Shown here piece after piece: positions 46,157 through 54,578 of a DNA stretch of 64,000 nucleotides. Source of the stretch: AC-50 sp035640455. Its GTDB lineage: Bacteria > Actinomycetota > Thermoleophilia > Gaiellales > Gaiellaceae. The translations under genes and the position numbers were made by a program. Where the stretch lies: NCBI GenBank assembly GCA_035640455.1, contig DASQWB010000034.1, positions 1-64,000 on the forward strand, written 5' to 3'. Position 1 is the first letter of the stretch, and every line of letters starts with the position of its first letter. The notes beneath the pieces were generated by a model. It was not told the DNA's origin. It saw only the letters and a program-made list of their open reading frames with translations, and searched no databases.

Positions 46157-46528
46157 CTAGAAAGGGAGCTCTTCTACGCGGCGCGCGATGTCGTCGCGGA
46201 TCTCGCGGGCGTCGGTGAGGCAGAGACCTGCGGGGTCGGGCAGGTTCCACTCGACGTAGCGCTTGCCGGGGAGGACCGGGCACGCGTCGCCGCAACCCAT
46301 CGTCACGACGAGTTCGGCCCACTCGACGTCCTCGCGCTCGAGGCGCCTCGGCACTCGCCCGCCGAGGTGGAGCCCGACCTCGTCCATGACATCCACCACG
46401 ACTGGGTGCAGCGCGTCGGCGGGGTCGGATCCGGCCGAGCGCGCCGAGCCGCCCCGCCGCTCGTAGAAGGCCTGCGCCATCTGCGAGCGGCCGGCGTTCT
46501 CGACGCAGACGAAGAGGACGTTCGTCAT
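46157..46528 (-). CDS. arsC: Arsenate reductase, low-molecular-weight phosphatase type
   Basis: Reduces arsenate to arsenite. 123 residues with the P-loop FVCVENAGRSQMAQAFYERR (C-x5-R) and the later redox region TMGCGDACPVLPGKRYVEWN. This is the thioredoxin- or mycothiol-coupled LMW-PTP class. ATG 46528 overlaps the arsR stop by 4 nt. Confidence 0.9.
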   Translation of the reverse strand: MTNVLFVCVENAGRSQMAQAFYERRGGSARSAGSDPADALHPVVVDVMDEVGLHLGGRVPRRLEREDVEWAELVVTMGCGDACPVLPGKRYVEWNLPDPAGLCLTDAREIRDDIARRVEELPF

Positions 46529-46851
46529 CCGCCGAGCGCTCCGCGCAGCGACTCGATCGCCTCGGGCACGAGCCGGTAGTACGCCCACGTGCCGCGCCTC
46601 GTCGACTCGACGAGCCCGGCCTCGCGGAGGATCCGGAGGTGGTGCGAGATCGTCGGCTGCGAGAGATCGAACGCCGTGTTCAGGTCGCAGACGCAGACCT
46701 CCTCGGCCGCTGCGAGCCGATTGACGAGCGCCACGCGCGTCGGATCGGCAAGGGACTTGAAGCGCGCCGCAAGCTCCTCGCGCGCCTCCTGCGGGAGGGG
46801 CGGCGTGTTGGGGCCGCAACAGATCGGCTGGAGAACCGGAAGGGTCTTCAT
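46525..46851 (-). CDS. arsR: ArsR-family arsenic-responsive repressor
   Basis: 108-residue winged-helix repressor. The metal-sensing site is CVCDL before the recognition helix, with a second Cys pair near the start (QPICCGPN). Recognition helix LSQPTISHHLRILREAGLVE. ATG 46851 lies inside its own operator (46849-46866), so autoregulation is expected. Cotranscribed with arsC. Confidence 0.92.
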   Translation of the reverse strand: MKTLPVLQPICCGPNTPPLPQEAREELAARFKSLADPTRVALVNRLAAAEEVCVCDLNTAFDLSQPTISHHLRILREAGLVESTRRGTWAYYRLVPEAIESLRGALGG

Positions 46852-46866
46852 TGACAAGCATCAATG
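46849..46866. promoter_or_regulatory. ArsR operator 1
   Basis: CATTGACAAGCATCAATG: arms CATTGA and TCAATG around CAAGCA. It overlaps the arsR start codon and the downstream edge of its -10. Confidence 0.7.
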
Positions 46867-46892
46867 TAACAGCTAGCTTGCTTCATCGACAA
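46864..46892 (-). promoter_or_regulatory. arsR-arsC promoter
   Basis: TTGTCG (46892-46887), 17-nt spacer, TTACAT (46869-46864) on the minus strand. The -35 lies within operator 2 and the -10 touches operator 1, a typical repression layout. Confidence 0.6.
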
Positions 46893-46901
46893 GTTTCGAT
46901 G
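46884..46901. promoter_or_regulatory. ArsR operator 2
   Basis: CATCGACAAGTTTCGATG: arms CATCGA and TCGATG around CAAGTT, the same layout as operator 1, 35 bp away. Its last base is the first base of the left end of the insertion element. Confidence 0.7.
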
Positions 46902-46947
46902 TTATCTCCTTCATGCACGTCCGGGGAAGGGAGTACGTTCGGGGTGA

Positions 46948-47793
46948 ATGCAGGGCGTTAGCACGAGATTCGAGTTCGGAACCTCGACTCGGATCGTCTT
47001 GGGAGCCACGCTCGCGAGCGCGGGGATTGGCCTTTGGTTGGCCCTATTGCAGGTTCAGGGGTGGACGATGCCCAAACCTGTAGCCCTTGCCATGCTCGTC
47101 ATCCTGGCCGCGGTCATCGCTGTAGGTGTATCGATGATCGTGACCGAAGCCGTTCGCTGGATTAAGCAGGTTCTCGAACATCGTGCTACCAGTCCATCCT
47201 GGGTAGCGTCTGACGCTCCCGGTCTCGCGGACTACGAGGCGGACGGAGTTCGCGCCCAGGAGCGGTTCACCAGCGAACTTGAGAAGATGAATGACGACAC
47301 CGAATCCCTGGGTAAGAAGCTCGACCGACACGCCAAGCGGATGGAGCGACTCAAAGGAAAGAGCGCGAAGAAGCGGCAACGAGCAGCGAACCGTTCGGCT
47401 AAGAGAATGAATAGGAGCGCGGTCTACATCGAGAAACGGCTTGCCTTGCTCAAGGCGCTCGTAAAGGACATCGAACGGAACTACCGCGGACTGATTATGG
47501 CCGGGACGATCGAGACTGACGATGATTTCCAGGCGGTTTTAGAGCTGCGTAACGTACTTGACACTGGTCGCGCTACAACGGAGGGGACCCTCGCGTCAGT
47601 TGCGGAATACCGCGCCTCAGTAGAAGAGACTGAGGCGCTGAACCTCTCCCGCACGGTGCGTAGTGCCAGTGGGCGGCTTGCGAAAGCGCTGAGGGGTATC
47701 GAAGCGACGTTTAAGGCTCATAAAAAGGCCTCGGCAGGCCTCGTCCGGGATTTGGATAAGAGCCTTGACGAGTGGCGACGGAGTCAGGGATGA
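46948..47793 (+). CDS. Passenger gene: two-helix membrane protein with coiled coil
   Basis: 281 residues. Two N-terminal membrane helices (IVLGATLASAGIGLWLALLQ and VALAMLVILAAVIAVGVSMI) are followed by a long, charged coiled coil (KLDRHAKRMERLKGKSAKKR onward). No family recognised. Base composition is visibly lower in GC than in neighbours, with AAA and TTA/TTT codons, in keeping with transfer. ATG 46948 lies 28 nt inside the left end; it overlaps the transposase stop by 10 nt, tail to tail. Confidence 0.65.
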   Translation: MQGVSTRFEFGTSTRIVLGATLASAGIGLWLALLQVQGWTMPKPVALAMLVILAAVIAVGVSMIVTEAVRWIKQVLEHRATSPSWVASDAPGLADYEADGVRAQERFTSELEKMNDDTESLGKKLDRHAKRMERLKGKSAKKRQRAANRSAKRMNRSAVYIEKRLALLKALVKDIERNYRGLIMAGTIETDDDFQAVLELRNVLDTGRATTEGTLASVAEYRASVEETEALNLSRTVRSASGRLAKALRGIEATFKAHKKASAGLVRDLDKSLDEWRRSQG

Positions 47794-48695
47794 ATCGGCC
47801 TAACCAGACCTTCGAAGGTAAGGGGGTCGCCTTCCACCAACCTCAGGATCGTGTCGCGGAACAGGTGCGGGTTGTCCCGATTGTTGAAGCGGAACGCGAA
47901 CTCGTCGAGGTAGGCCTGTAGATGCTTCTTGCTCAGCTTGTGATAGCTCCCGATCACCGCCCGATCAAAGAGGCTCCACGCGCTCTCGACGGTGTTGGTG
48001 TGAACGTCGCCCCTGACCCATTCCTCGGCGGCGTGGTTGACCCACTCGTGCCGGGTGTTGTGGTCGGCCACGCCACGGTAGGAGCGATGCGAGTCCGTGT
48101 AGATCGCCTCGGCGTCCCCGCTGACCACGTCTTGCAGGAACGCCTTCACGGTGCGCGACTCGGCATCGGCGACGACGCGGACGCGCAGTTCGCCCCCGCG
48201 CTCGATAGCGCCGAGGACGACGCTCTTGTTCGCCATCCGGCCACGCGCGGCCTCGGCTCGACTGGCGAATCCGGTGCGCTTGCCACCAACGTAGGTTTCG
48301 TCGGCTTCCACGATCCCCGCGAGCATTTCGCGCCCGCCGTCGTCCATGGCGGAGCGGATACGGTGGCAAAGGTACCATGCGGTTTCGTAGCTGCCGATCT
48401 TCAACATGCGCTTGAGTTGCAGCGCCGAAATTCCCTTCTTGGACTCACAGATCAGGTAGACGGCCGCGAGCCACTTCCACAGAGGCAGGTGCGAATCGTG
48501 GAACACCGTTCCGGCGGTGACAGAGAAACGGTTGCGGCATGAGTTGCAGTCGAATTGCTTCCTGGTCTTTATCCGTGACACGCTCTTGGACTCGCACTTC
48601 GGGCACGTCACGCCGTCCGGCCAGCGCAGAGCTTCCAGGTAGTCGCGGCAGCGGTCGTTGCTTCCGAACTGCTCTACCAGGTCGGCAAGGTTCAT
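47784..48695 (-). CDS. IS1595-family (ISXO2-like) transposase
   Basis: 303 residues. An N-terminal zinc ribbon (CPKCESKSV, CNSCRNRF) precedes a DDE domain with Asp in VEADETYVGGKR, Asp in IYTDSHRSYRG and Glu in TNTVESAWSLFDRA, the IS1595 hallmark. Start ATG 48695; GTG 48701 is possible. It appears full length. Confidence 0.92.
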   Translation of the reverse strand: MNLADLVEQFGSNDRCRDYLEALRWPDGVTCPKCESKSVSRIKTRKQFDCNSCRNRFSVTAGTVFHDSHLPLWKWLAAVYLICESKKGISALQLKRMLKIGSYETAWYLCHRIRSAMDDGGREMLAGIVEADETYVGGKRTGFASRAEAARGRMANKSVVLGAIERGGELRVRVVADAESRTVKAFLQDVVSGDAEAIYTDSHRSYRGVADHNTRHEWVNHAAEEWVRGDVHTNTVESAWSLFDRAVIGSYHKLSKKHLQAYLDEFAFRFNNRDNPHLFRDTILRLVEGDPLTFEGLVRPIHP

Positions 48696-48716
48696 GTCCA
48701 CGGCTAGGAGGCTCCG

Positions 48717-48872
48717 GTGGGTAGACCGAGGAAAGACCCGCGCGAGTGGATAACCGAGCAGGCGATCAAGAAGCTGTTTCCGAAGCGAGCCGTTAAGCAG
48801 TTGAAAAAGGCCGCCGAGGAAGCAAAACCGCCGTCCGAAAAGCCATCCACTAAGAAGGATTCTAAGCCGTGA
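48717..48872 (+). CDS. Small basic accessory ORF of the insertion element
   Basis: 51 residues: MGRPRKDPREWITEQAIKKL at the start, then KRAVKQLKKAAEEAKPP and a Lys/Ser tail. GTG 48717 follows AGGAGG by 5 nt. It diverges from the transposase inside the element, so it probably belongs to it; a DNA-binding role is only a guess from its charge. Confidence 0.6.
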   Translation: MGRPRKDPREWITEQAIKKLFPKRAVKQLKKAAEEAKPPSEKPSTKKDSKP

Positions 48873-48902
48873 ATCGGACGGAGCCGTGCATCAAGGGGAC
48901 AA

Positions 48903-48920
48903 CCCCGACAAGTTTCGATT
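48903..48920. promoter_or_regulatory. ArsR operator 3, upstream of arsM
   Basis: Contains CGACAAGTTTCGAT, identical to the core of operator 2, directly before the AAAGGAGGAT ribosome site of arsM. The outer left arm is lost to the insertion element (CCC instead of CAT). Confidence 0.55.
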
Positions 48921-48936
48921 AAAGGAGGATCGGGAA

Positions 48937-49701
48937 ATGGCCACAGCAAGCGAGATCAAGGCGGAGGTCAGAGAGCGGTACGCGGAGGCGGCCCGCAGCG
49001 CGGCTGCCGATTGCGGCTGCAGCGGCGATGCGTGCTGCTCGGAGCACGGATGCTGCGGTGATGCGGGGCCGGACGCCTTCGGCGCCGCGCTCTACAGCCA
49101 GTCGGAGCAGGGCGACGTGCCGGCGGCGGCGCTCCTTGCGAGCCTCGGGTGCGGCAATCCCACAGCCGTCGCCGAGCTGCGCGGGGGCGAGACCGTGCTC
49201 GACCTCGGCTCGGGCGGGGGTATCGACGTCCTGCTGTCGGCGAAGCGAGTAGGACCGAGCGGAGTCGCCTACGGGCTCGACATGACGAACGAGATGCTCG
49301 CGCTCGCCCGCCGCAACGCCGAGGACGCAGGCGTGGCGAACGCGCACTTCCTCGAAGGCGAGATCGAGTCGATCCCGCTCGCGGCCTCATCCGTCGACGT
49401 CGTGATTTCGAACTGCGTCGTCAACCTGTCGACAGACAAGCCGCGCGTGCTTCGCGAGGTCTTCCGAGTGCTACGGCCGGGCGGCCGCGTTGGGATCACC
49501 GACGTCGTTGCAGAGGACCGAATTGCTCCGGAGGAGCGCGCAGAGCGCGGCAGCTACTTCGGCTGCGTCGCCAGCGCTCTCTCGAAGGGTGAGTACGAGC
49601 AGGGGCTCGCCGCCGCAGGGTTCGCCGACGTCTCCGTCGAGTTCACGCACCAGGTCGCGGACGGCATGCACAGCGCAATCGTCAAGGCCCGCAAGCCCTA
49701 G
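48937..49701 (+). CDS. arsM: Arsenite S-adenosylmethionine methyltransferase
   Basis: 254 residues; methylates As(III) to volatile or less toxic species. A Cys-rich N-terminal region (CGCSGDACCSEHGCCGDAG), the SAM motif VLDLGSGGGIDVLLSAKRVG, and the As-binding cysteines in VISNCVVNLSTDK and GSYFGCVASAL are present. ATG 48937 follows a strong AAAGGAGGAT. It was probably divergent from arsR before the element entered. Confidence 0.92.
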   Translation: MATASEIKAEVRERYAEAARSAAADCGCSGDACCSEHGCCGDAGPDAFGAALYSQSEQGDVPAAALLASLGCGNPTAVAELRGGETVLDLGSGGGIDVLLSAKRVGPSGVAYGLDMTNEMLALARRNAEDAGVANAHFLEGEIESIPLAASSVDVVISNCVVNLSTDKPRVLREVFRVLRPGGRVGITDVVAEDRIAPEERAERGSYFGCVASALSKGEYEQGLAAAGFADVSVEFTHQVADGMHSAIVKARKP

Positions 49702-50597
49702 ACGTTGAAGCGGATGTGCAGGACGTCGCCGTCCTGGACCTCGTAGATCTTTCCTTCCACCCGCTGGAGACCGCGGCGAGCGGCCTCGGTATGCGAGCCC
49801 GCTTCGATGAGATCGTCCCAGCGGATCACCTCGCAGCGGATGAAACCGCGCGCCATGTCCGAGTGGACGGCGCCCGCGGCATCGAGCGCAGTGCCGCCGC
49901 GGTGGAGCGTCCAGGCACGCGCCTCCGGCTCGCTTGCGGTGAAGAAGCTGATCAGGTCGAGTGCCTCGAACAGCCGCCGGGCCACCTCGGCGAGCGCCGA
50001 CGGGCCCTCGCGGAAGGCGGCCGCCTCCTCCTCGCCGAGCTCCGCCAGCTCCGCCTCGAGCTTCAGGTCGATCCCCGCCGGCCCGTTCTCGAGCGCGACG
50101 AGCGGCTTCGTCGTCAGCGGCTCGAGCTCGGGCGGAAGCTCGTCCTCCAGTGGGTGGCCCGCCTCGACGTGCGCGAGGAGCCGCTCGAGCTCGGCGACCT
50201 CGCGCCGCAGCGCAGGATCGCCCGACTTCGCCTGCTTCCGCACCCGCTCGAGCCGCCGCTCGACGTGGTCGCGGTCGGCGACGAGGAGCTCGAGGCGCAG
50301 CGTCTCGAGGTCGGCGGCCGGATCGCGCGTGCCGGAGAAGCCGTCGAGGACGACGAGGAACGCATCGACCTGACGCATGTTGCCGAGGAGCTGGGGCCCC
50401 GTGCCCTGCACGTCGGTGACACGGATCGCGGCCGGGGTCACCTTCTTCGCTTTCACCACCGAGGCGACACGGTCGAGCCGCTCGTCGGCGATCGGCGCCA
50501 TGCCGATGTGCGCCGAGGCCGGCGCGCCCGTGAGCGCCTGGAAGAGCGTCGTCTTGCCGCAGCCCGGCAAGCCGACGATTCCCACTTCGAGAGCCAC
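49698..50597 (-). CDS. ychF: YchF/Obg-family GTPase-like protein, degenerate
   Basis: 299 residues against about 360 usual. Walker A GLPGCGKTTLF and a C-terminal TGS-like domain (AARRGLQRVEGKIYEVQDGD) are clear. The G4 motif (NxxE in YchF) appears to be replaced by VALENGPAG, and the switch region after TDVQGTG is short. It may bind nucleotide differently. GTG 50597 is taken as start; repeat copy C ends 1 nt before it. Confidence 0.8.
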   Translation of the reverse strand: MALEVGIVGLPGCGKTTLFQALTGAPASAHIGMAPIADERLDRVASVVKAKKVTPAAIRVTDVQGTGPQLLGNMRQVDAFLVVLDGFSGTRDPAADLETLRLELLVADRDHVERRLERVRKQAKSGDPALRREVAELERLLAHVEAGHPLEDELPPELEPLTTKPLVALENGPAGIDLKLEAELAELGEEEAAAFREGPSALAEVARRLFEALDLISFFTASEPEARAWTLHRGGTALDAAGAVHSDMARGFIRCEVIRWDDLIEAGSHTEAARRGLQRVEGKIYEVQDGDVLHIRFNV

Positions 50598-50598
50598 C

Positions 50599-50671
50599 TA
50601 AGGCACCGCTTGCGGTGCCGTCCTCAGGACGTGCAGGCTTTGCCTGCGCGTTCGTCTGAAATGACCGGTCG
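50599..50671 (-). repeat. Double-hairpin intergenic repeat, copy C
   Basis: Minus-strand copy. Stem 2 is GGCACC (50602-50607) with GGTGCC (50614-50619). Stem 1 spans 50627-50653 and has GCAGGC/GCCTGC where copy A has GCGGGC/GCCCGC, a compensating pair. Lies between the sigma-factor gene and ychF, co-oriented with both, ending 1 nt before ychF. Confidence 0.85.
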
Positions 50672-50686
50672 ACACGTTCGGCCGTC

Positions 50687-51280
50687 TCAGCTTTGGCTGG
50701 GACCCGCGCGGGTGAGCTGCTTCTGGAGCGAGACGAGCGCGCGGTGCTGGAGCGACTTGATCGCCCCCTCGGTCTTGCCGAGAATCGTCGCCACTTCGGC
50801 GTTCGGGAAGTTGAAGACGAACTTCAGCGTCAGCACCTGCTGCTGCTCGGCCGAGAGCTTCTCGATCAGCTCCAGCATGCTCTGGCGGCCGATCGACTGC
50901 ATCGCCTCGTCCTCGGCGGAGGCCTCCTCGGACCCCGGCGGCTCCGGCACCTCCTCCTCGGGCTGCGAGCGGCGCGACGCGCGGAAGTGGTCCATCGCCA
51001 GGTTGTGCGCGATGCGGAAGAGCCAGGCGGAGAAGGGCGCCGACCGCCAGCGAAACCGCCCGATCGCCTCCAGCATCTTGAGGAACGTCTGGGTCGTCAG
51101 GTCCTCGGCGTCGTGTCGGTTGCCGACGCTCATGTGCAGGTAGCTGTAGATGCGGTCGAAGTGGAGGAGGTAGAGCTCCTCGAGCGCCTCCCGCTCGCCC
51201 TCCTGTGCGCGCTCGACCAGCCACCGTACTCGCTCGGGCGACTCGCGGGTCGCGCGCACCGCGTCCTGTCCGTCCGCCAC
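50687..51280 (-). CDS. ECF-like sigma-70 family RNA polymerase sigma factor
   Basis: 197 residues: region 2 (LYLLHFDRIYSYLHMSVGNR, HDAEDLTTQTFLKMLEAIGR) and region 4 (FNFPNAEVATILGKTEGAIK), joined by an acidic Glu/Pro linker. No anti-sigma gene is adjacent. GTG 51280. It may control genes elsewhere; no target is evident here. Confidence 0.88.
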   Translation of the reverse strand: MADGQDAVRATRESPERVRWLVERAQEGEREALEELYLLHFDRIYSYLHMSVGNRHDAEDLTTQTFLKMLEAIGRFRWRSAPFSAWLFRIAHNLAMDHFRASRRSQPEEEVPEPPGSEEASAEDEAMQSIGRQSMLELIEKLSAEQQQVLTLKFVFNFPNAEVATILGKTEGAIKSLQHRALVSLQKQLTRAGPSQS

Positions 51281-51309
51281 CGGCGAAGGATGCCCGCGCG
51301 CCGGGACTG

Positions 51310-51540
51310 CTAACCGCTGCCGAAGCCGACGCGGCTCTCGCGCGCGAAGCGCTTCACGTAGACGACGCGGCGGAGCGGCACGAAGTACTTGCCGTCGTTC
51401 GCGGCGAGGGCGAGCGTCCCGTCGGCGCCGTCCGCGAGCGACCGCTCGAGCTCGTCGGCAGACTCGACGGTCACGAGCGCGCTCATGATCTGACCGCCGT
51501 CGAACGCGATCTCCAGCCGCACGTGCTCCGTCTCAGCCAT
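51310..51540 (-). CDS. Small conserved-looking protein downstream of epimerase
   Basis: 76 residues, MAETEHVRLEIAFDGGQIMS and VPLRRVVYVKRFARESRVGF. Predicted beta-rich; no family recognised. ATG 51540 overlaps the methylmalonyl-CoA epimerase gene by 8 nt. Confidence 0.6.
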   Translation of the reverse strand: MAETEHVRLEIAFDGGQIMSALVTVESADELERSLADGADGTLALAANDGKYFVPLRRVVYVKRFARESRVGFGSG

Positions 51541-51937
51541 GGGCGACGACCTCGGAGAGGACGCCGTGGACGGCGTCCGGATGGACGAACGCGACCTGGA
51601 GCCCGAAGAGGCCCTGGCGCGGCTCGGGGTCGATCAGCTCGGCGCCCGCGTCGGCGAGGTGGGCGAGCGTCGCGCGCAGGTCGTCGACCTCGTAGGCGAC
51701 ATGGTGCATCCCCGGCCCGCGCTTGGCCAGGAACTTTCCGACCGGCGTCTCCTCGCCGAGCGAGGCGAGCAGCTCGACGCGGCTCTCCCCGACCCGCACC
51801 GCCGCGGCCTCGACGCCCTGGTCCGGCACGCGCTCGCGGTGCTCGAGCTCGGCGCCGAAGAGCCGCTCGTACGTGTCGAGGGCCTCGTCGAGATCCTCGA
51901 CCGCGACGCCGAGGTGGTGGATGCCGCGCGGGGGCAC
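51533..51937 (-). CDS. mce: Methylmalonyl-CoA epimerase
   Basis: 134-residue vicinal-oxygen-chelate enzyme that interconverts the methylmalonyl-CoA epimers in propionate metabolism. Metal ligands are seen in GIHHLGVAVEDLDEAL (His), GMHHVAYEVDDLRATL (His) and the Glu-containing final strand. GTG 51937 has TAGCAT (51950-51945) 7 nt upstream. The mutase genes are not in the window. Confidence 0.85.
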   Translation of the reverse strand: MPPRGIHHLGVAVEDLDEALDTYERLFGAELEHRERVPDQGVEAAAVRVGESRVELLASLGEETPVGKFLAKRGPGMHHVAYEVDDLRATLAHLADAGAELIDPEPRQGLFGLQVAFVHPDAVHGVLSEVVAHG

Positions 51938-51958
51938 GGCGTCGATGCTAACGAAGCG

Positions 51959-53470
51959 CTACGAGTCAGCGGCCACGGCTCGAACCGTGCCGACGGTCTC
52001 GCTCGAGCGGGACTCGGGCTCGAGCTCGGCGAGGAGGGCGTTGACCTCCTCGCGCACGAGCGTCTCCTTCTCGAGCAGCGCGCCGGCGACCCGGTCGAGC
52101 GAGCCGCGGTGCTTGGTCAGGAGGCGGATCGCCTCGTCGTAGGCCTCGTCCGTCAGCCGCGCCTGCTCTTGGTCGCGCAGGCGCTTCGTCTCCTCGGAGA
52201 GCGCGTAGTTGTCAGCGCGCATCGTCCGCGAGCTGACGATCTCGGACATGCCGAACTCGAACACCATCTCGCGCGCGAGCTCGGTCGCCTTCTCGAGGTC
52301 GTTGGCGGCCCCGTTCGTGACCCGGCCGAACACGACCTGCTCGGCGGCCCGCCCCGCGAGGTAGATGGTCATCATGTCGACGAGCTCCTCCTTCGTGTGG
52401 AGGTAGCGATCCTCGGCGGGGAGGTTGAGGGTGTACCCGAGGGCCTGTCCGCGCGAGACTATGGTGACCTTCTGCACCGGCAGCGCGTCGCCCATCAGGT
52501 GCGACATGAGCGCGTGGCCGGCCTCGTGATAGGCGAGGATCCGCTTCTCCTTCTCGGTCACGACGCGCCGCTGCTGGAGCCCTGCGACGACGCGCTCCAT
52601 CGCGTTCTCGAAGTCGGTCTGCCGGATGCGCTCGAGCTGCTGGCGCCCGGCGAAGATGGCGGCCTCGTTGCAGATGTTGGCGAGGTCGGCGCCCGTGAGG
52701 CCGGCCGTCTGGCGCGCGATCAGGGGAAGGTCGACGTCGCCCGCGAGCGGCTTGCCGCGGGTGTGGACGCGGAGGATCTCCTCGCGGCCGGCGAGGTCGG
52801 GCGGCGCGACGATCATCTGCCGGTCGAAGCGGCCGGGCCGGAGCAGGGCCGGGTCGAGGTCCTGGAGCCGGTTCGAGGCGCCCATGACGACGACCTGTTG
52901 GGTGACGTCGAAGCCGTCGAGCTCGACGAGCAGCTGGTTCAGGGTCTGGTCCTGCTCGCGGTTGAAGCCGTGGCCGGTGCGGGCGGCCCCGACGGCGTCG
53001 AGCTCGTCGATGAAGACGATCGAGGGCGCGTGCTTCCGCGCCTCCTTGAAGAGCCTCCGGATCCGTGACGCACCGAGGCCGGCGAACATCTCGACGAACG
53101 CGGACGCGCTCTGCGAGTAGAAGGCCGCGCCCGACTCGTTCGCGACCGCCTTGGCAAGCAGGGTCTTGCCCGTTCCGGGCGGGCCGTAGAGGAGGATTCC
53201 CTTCGGGACGCGGGCGCCGAGGCGCTCGAAGCGCTTCGGATGGCGGAGGAAGTCGACGACCTCGAGCAGCTCGGCCTTGGCCTCCTCGGCCCCGGCCACG
53301 TCGCCCCACGTCACGCTCGCCGAGCTGTCCGGGCGCAGCTGCGCCGGCTTCACGCGCGGCATCATCTGGACGGTCCGCCAGAGCAGGTAGCAGATCAGGC
53401 CGAAGAAGACGAGCGGCAACCACGTGAGCGCCGCAGCCCCGATCTCGTGGATCCAGTGCCCCACCGGCAT
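51959..53470 (-). CDS. ftsH: FtsH-like AAA+ zinc metalloprotease, single-TM form
   Basis: 503 residues. A single membrane helix ([19 protein letters not shown]) and no extracytoplasmic domain precede the AAA module: Walker [12 protein letters not shown], Walker [25 protein letters not shown]. The protease domain has HEAGH for zinc and a C-terminal helical part. Most FtsH proteins have two TM helices and about 640 residues, so this is a compact variant. It degrades membrane or unfolded proteins. Confidence 0.9.
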   Translation of the reverse strand: MPVGHWIHEIGAAALTWLPLVFFGLICYLLWRTVQMMPRVKPAQLRPDSSASVTWGDVAGAEEAKAELLEVVDFLRHPKRFERLGARVPKGILLYGPPGTGKTLLAKAVANESGAAFYSQSASAFVEMFAGLGASRIRRLFKEARKHAPSIVFIDELDAVGAARTGHGFNREQDQTLNQLLVELDGFDVTQQVVVMGASNRLQDLDPALLRPGRFDRQMIVAPPDLAGREEILRVHTRGKPLAGDVDLPLIARQTAGLTGADLANICNEAAIFAGRQQLERIRQTDFENAMERVVAGLQQRRVVTEKEKRILAYHEAGHALMSHLMGDALPVQKVTIVSRGQALGYTLNLPAEDRYLHTKEELVDMMTIYLAGRAAEQVVFGRVTNGAANDLEKATELAREMVFEFGMSEIVSSRTMRADNYALSEETKRLRDQEQARLTDEAYDEAIRLLTKHRGSLDRVAGALLEKETLVREEVNALLAELEPESRSSETVGTVRAVAADS

Positions 53471-53539
53471 GCCTCGCTCTCATCGGCAGGTCGGTGCCGA
53501 ACCGTTAGCGCCAGGCGCGCGTCTCTAGACTCCGTCTCG

Positions 53540-54574
53540 ATGTTGCCGATCCCGAAGCACTACGACCCGGCCCGCGTCGGCGAGCTCCGCCGGGTCGCAT
53601 ACGAGGAGCTTGCGGTCGCCGCGGAGGCATGGGCGCGCGAGCACGATCTGAGGCCGGCTTCGGAGGATCGGTTCCGGACGTGTCTGCTCGCCGTGGACGT
53701 CCAGAACACGTTCTGCCTACCCGACTTCGAGCTCTATGTCGCCGGGCGCTCCGGCACGGGCGCCGTCGACGACAACAGGCGGCTGTGCGAGTTCGTGTAC
53801 CGAAACCTCGACTCGATCACGCAAGTCGTGTCGACGCTCGACACCCACCAGGCGATGCAGATCTTCCACGGGATCTTCCTGGTCGACGACGAGGGACGGC
53901 ATCCTGCGCCCTACACCCTCGTCTCGGCCGAGGATGTCGAGAACGGGAGGTGGCGAGCCAACGCCGCTGCGGCGGCGGCTCTGGGCTTGGACCCCGAGTA
54001 CGTGCAGCGCCACGTCGTGCACTACGCCCGCGCGCTCAAGCAAGGCGCCAAGTACGACCTCACGATCTGGCCGTACCACGCGATGCTCGGCAGCGTCGGC
54101 CATGCCCTGGTGCCCGCCGTTGAGGAGGCGCTCTTCTTCCACACGGTCGCCCGCCTCTCCCAGCCCGCCTTCCAGGTCAAGGGCCAGAACCCGCTGACGG
54201 AGCACTACTCGGTTCTCGGGCCCGAGGTGACGACCGGGCCGGACGGCGAACGGATCGGTGAGAAGAACACGGTGCTCGTCAACACCCTGCTCGAGTTCGA
54301 CGCCGTCGTGATCGCCGGTCAGGCGAAGAGCCACTGCGTCGCGTGGACGATCGCCGATCTCCTCGAGGCGCCCGGAGTGCGCGAGCAGCAGTTGGCCGAG
54401 CGCGTCTACTTGCTCGAGGACTGCACGTCGCCGGTCGTCGTTCCCGGCGTGGTCGACTACACCGACGACGCAGATGCGGCCTTCGCTCGCTTCGCCGAGG
54501 CCGGTATGCACATCGTTCGCTCGACCGAGCCGATCGACTCCTGGCCCGGGATCGCGGCGTCGGCGGTCGCGTAG
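53540..54574 (+). CDS. Isochorismatase-fold cysteine hydrolase (nicotinamidase-like)
   Basis: 344 residues, longer than the usual 200. The catalytic triad is visible: Asp in [15 protein letters not shown], Lys in [10 protein letters not shown] and Cys in [17 protein letters not shown]. The family hydrolyses amides such as nicotinamide. It is convergent with nicotinate phosphoribosyltransferase, which supports a nicotinamidase role, but this is inference. ATG 53540 has TAGACT (53526-53531) 8 nt upstream. Confidence 0.82.
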   Translation: MLPIPKHYDPARVGELRRVAYEELAVAAEAWAREHDLRPASEDRFRTCLLAVDVQNTFCLPDFELYVAGRSGTGAVDDNRRLCEFVYRNLDSITQVVSTLDTHQAMQIFHGIFLVDDEGRHPAPYTLVSAEDVENGRWRANAAAAAALGLDPEYVQRHVVHYARALKQGAKYDLTIWPYHAMLGSVGHALVPAVEEALFFHTVARLSQPAFQVKGQNPLTEHYSVLGPEVTTGPDGERIGEKNTVLVNTLLEFDAVVIAGQAKSHCVAWTIADLLEAPGVREQQLAERVYLLEDCTSPVVVPGVVDYTDDADAAFARFAEAGMHIVRSTEPIDSWPGIAASAVA

Positions 54575-54578
54575 CGCG

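Larger units (their letters stand above)
46901..48903. mobile_element. IS1595-like insertion element with passenger gene
   Basis: About 2.0 kb. The left end GTTATCTCCTTCATGCACG (46901-46919) matches in reverse complement the right end GTTGTCCCCTTGATGCACG (48903-48885), 16 of 19 positions. Inside are a two-TM coiled-coil protein, an ISXO2-like transposase and a small basic ORF. The flanks share the 14-bp CGACAAGTTTCGAT at 46887-46900 and 48906-48919, so the exact ends could be shifted by a few bases. It separates arsR-arsC from arsM. Confidence 0.75.
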
